Shown here: piece by piece, positions 6,156 through 6,753 of the stretch
Position numbering within the stretch: the first letter of the stretch is position 1
Layout: every line of letters begins with the position of its first letter
Source of the DNA: Bacillota bacterium
Lineage (GTDB): Bacteria > Armatimonadota > Hebobacteria > Hebobacterales > Hebobacteraceae
Length of the DNA stretch: 6,753 nt
Direction of reading: 5' to 3'
NCBI GenBank assembly: GCA_030597345.1
Contig: JAUVSA010000117.1
Coordinates: forward strand, 1 to 6,753
Notes under the pieces: model-generated
The model's database searches: none
What the model was told of the DNA's origin: nothing
Seen by the model: the letters and a program-made list of their open reading frames with translations, nothing else
Made by a program: the position numbers and the translations under genes

Positions 6156-6753
6156 ATGGGGATCTTCAACGCAGTTGTGACTCGGGCCTTCGACCTGCTC
6201 TTCGCGCCCTTCGGCTCGTCGCCGTGGGCGGGCATGGTGTTCATCTCTCTGCTCACCGGCTTCGTGCTCCTCCTCGTCTTCCGCCGCACCTCCAACCAGC
6301 GCGGCATCCGAGCAGCGAAGGCCCTCATCCTGTCCCACCTACTGGAGGTCCTCCTCTATCGTGATGAGCTGCGCGTGGTCCTGCGCGCGCAGGGCCGCCT
6401 GGCGAAGGACAACCTCCGCTATCTCGGGCATGCCCTCGTCCCCTTGATCTTCATGATGCCCGCGGTGCTCGTCTTATTGGTGCAAATGGACCTCCGCTAC
6501 GGCCATCGACCGCTCCGGGAGGGCGAGTCCACCATCCTTGCGCTCAAGCTGCGCGAGGCAGGCGCAAGTCTGGACCAGGTGTCGCTTACGGCCCCTCCGG
6601 GGATCGAGATCGAGACGCCGGCCCTGCGCATGCCGGCAATGGGGGAGGTGGACTGGCGGCTGCGGGCAACCAGGCCGGGTGAGTATCAGCTCCGGATCAG
6701 GGTTGGGGGGGCGGGGTTTCTCAGCGGGTTGGTGGTGGGTGAGCCTGCCAGCC
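6156..6753 (+). CDS. Membrane protein with two predicted TM segments and an extracytoplasmic beta-like domain, 3'-truncated
   Basis: The open frame runs from ATG 6156 for 199 codons and leaves the window without a stop. GGAG lies five bases before the ATG, and the gene begins 10 bases after the small protein's stop. Residues about 24-42 are hydrophobic (WAGMVFISLLTGFVLLLVF) and followed by RR, so the next part should be cytoplasmic. Residues 43-89 form a charged, probably helical region (QRGIRAAK, YRDELRVVLRAQGRL). Residues about 90-111 form a second membrane segment (ALVPLIFMMPAVLVLLVQM). After it come YGHRPLREGE and alternating hydrophobic stretches (VSLTAPPGIEIETP, VDWRLRATRPGEYQLRIRV), suggesting a beta-sandwich outside the membrane. 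The TM, cytoplasmic helix, TM layout loosely recalls Oxa1/DUF106-type membrane proteins, but I see no motif that proves it. I do not recognise a family. Position suggests a partner of the exported hydrolases. Confidence 0.85.
   Translation, partial: MGIFNAVVTRAFDLLFAPFGSSPWAGMVFISLLTGFVLLLVFRRTSNQRGIRAAKALILSHLLEVLLYRDELRVVLRAQGRLAKDNLRYLGHALVPLIFMMPAVLVLLVQMDLRYGHRPLREGESTILALKLREAGASLDQVSLTAPPGIEIETPALRMPAMGEVDWRLRATRPGEYQLRIRVGGAGFLSGLVVGEPAS
6700..6716 (+). other. G-rich tract fitting a G-quadruplex pattern
   Basis: GGG, TT, seven G, C and GGGG occur in succession, satisfying four runs of at least three G with loops of 1-2 bases. The tract lies inside the membrane protein gene, encoding part of RVGGAGF. 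It may be incidental in high-GC DNA, and a seven-base G run is also prone to sequencing length errors. Confidence 0.4.

Noticed and set aside
1..6753. CRISPR array, tRNA, insertion sequence or phage signature
   Set aside because: I saw no short regularly spaced repeats, tRNA-like fold, transposase motif or terminal inverted repeats; nearly all the sequence is accounted for by five genes.

Overview
The window reads as one gene-dense, single-strand operon fragment from a high-GC bacterium. Both ends cut through genes. Every gene I can support lies on the + strand, and no gap exceeds about 45 bases. The N-terminal lipoprotein-type signals on two products suggest a cell envelope where exported, lipid-anchored enzymes are used. 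Nothing in the sequence fixes the phylum: there is no rRNA, tRNA or housekeeping marker.

Layout: (1) 1-1821, a 5'-truncated alkaline-phosphatase-superfamily phosphohydrolase/phosphodiesterase; (2) 1814-3853, a full-length paralogue with a lipoprotein-type leader; (3) 3898-5943, a second full-length paralogue that aligns with (2) without gaps but has Asp in place of a metal-ligand His; (4) 5954-6145, a 63-residue ribbon-helix-helix-like small protein with a distinctive C-terminal tail; (5) 6156 to the window end, a 3'-truncated protein with two predicted transmembrane segments and the start of a probable extracytoplasmic beta domain. Spacing is -8, +44, +10 and +10 bases, so co-transcription and translational coupling are likely.

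The three large genes belong to the AlkP-superfamily group often annotated as predicted phosphohydrolase/phosphomutase (COG3379-like, related to the type I phosphodiesterase/nucleotide pyrophosphatase fold). Genes 2 and 3 are the closer pair (67 of 100 identical residues over positions 401-500 by my hand count). Gene 1 is more distant (34 of 80 against gene 2 over the equivalent catalytic stretch). My inference is an envelope module in which anchored hydrolases act on an unidentified phosphorylated surface substrate (lipid head group, glycan or teichoic-like polymer), with the small protein and membrane protein as dedicated partners. The substrate and the partners' roles are not visible in the sequence.

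The points most worth a second look are the altered metal site in gene 3, the tandem triplication with divergent copies, the small RHH-like protein with an LGY-type tail, and a possible hairpin-assisted ribosome binding site between genes 2 and 3.
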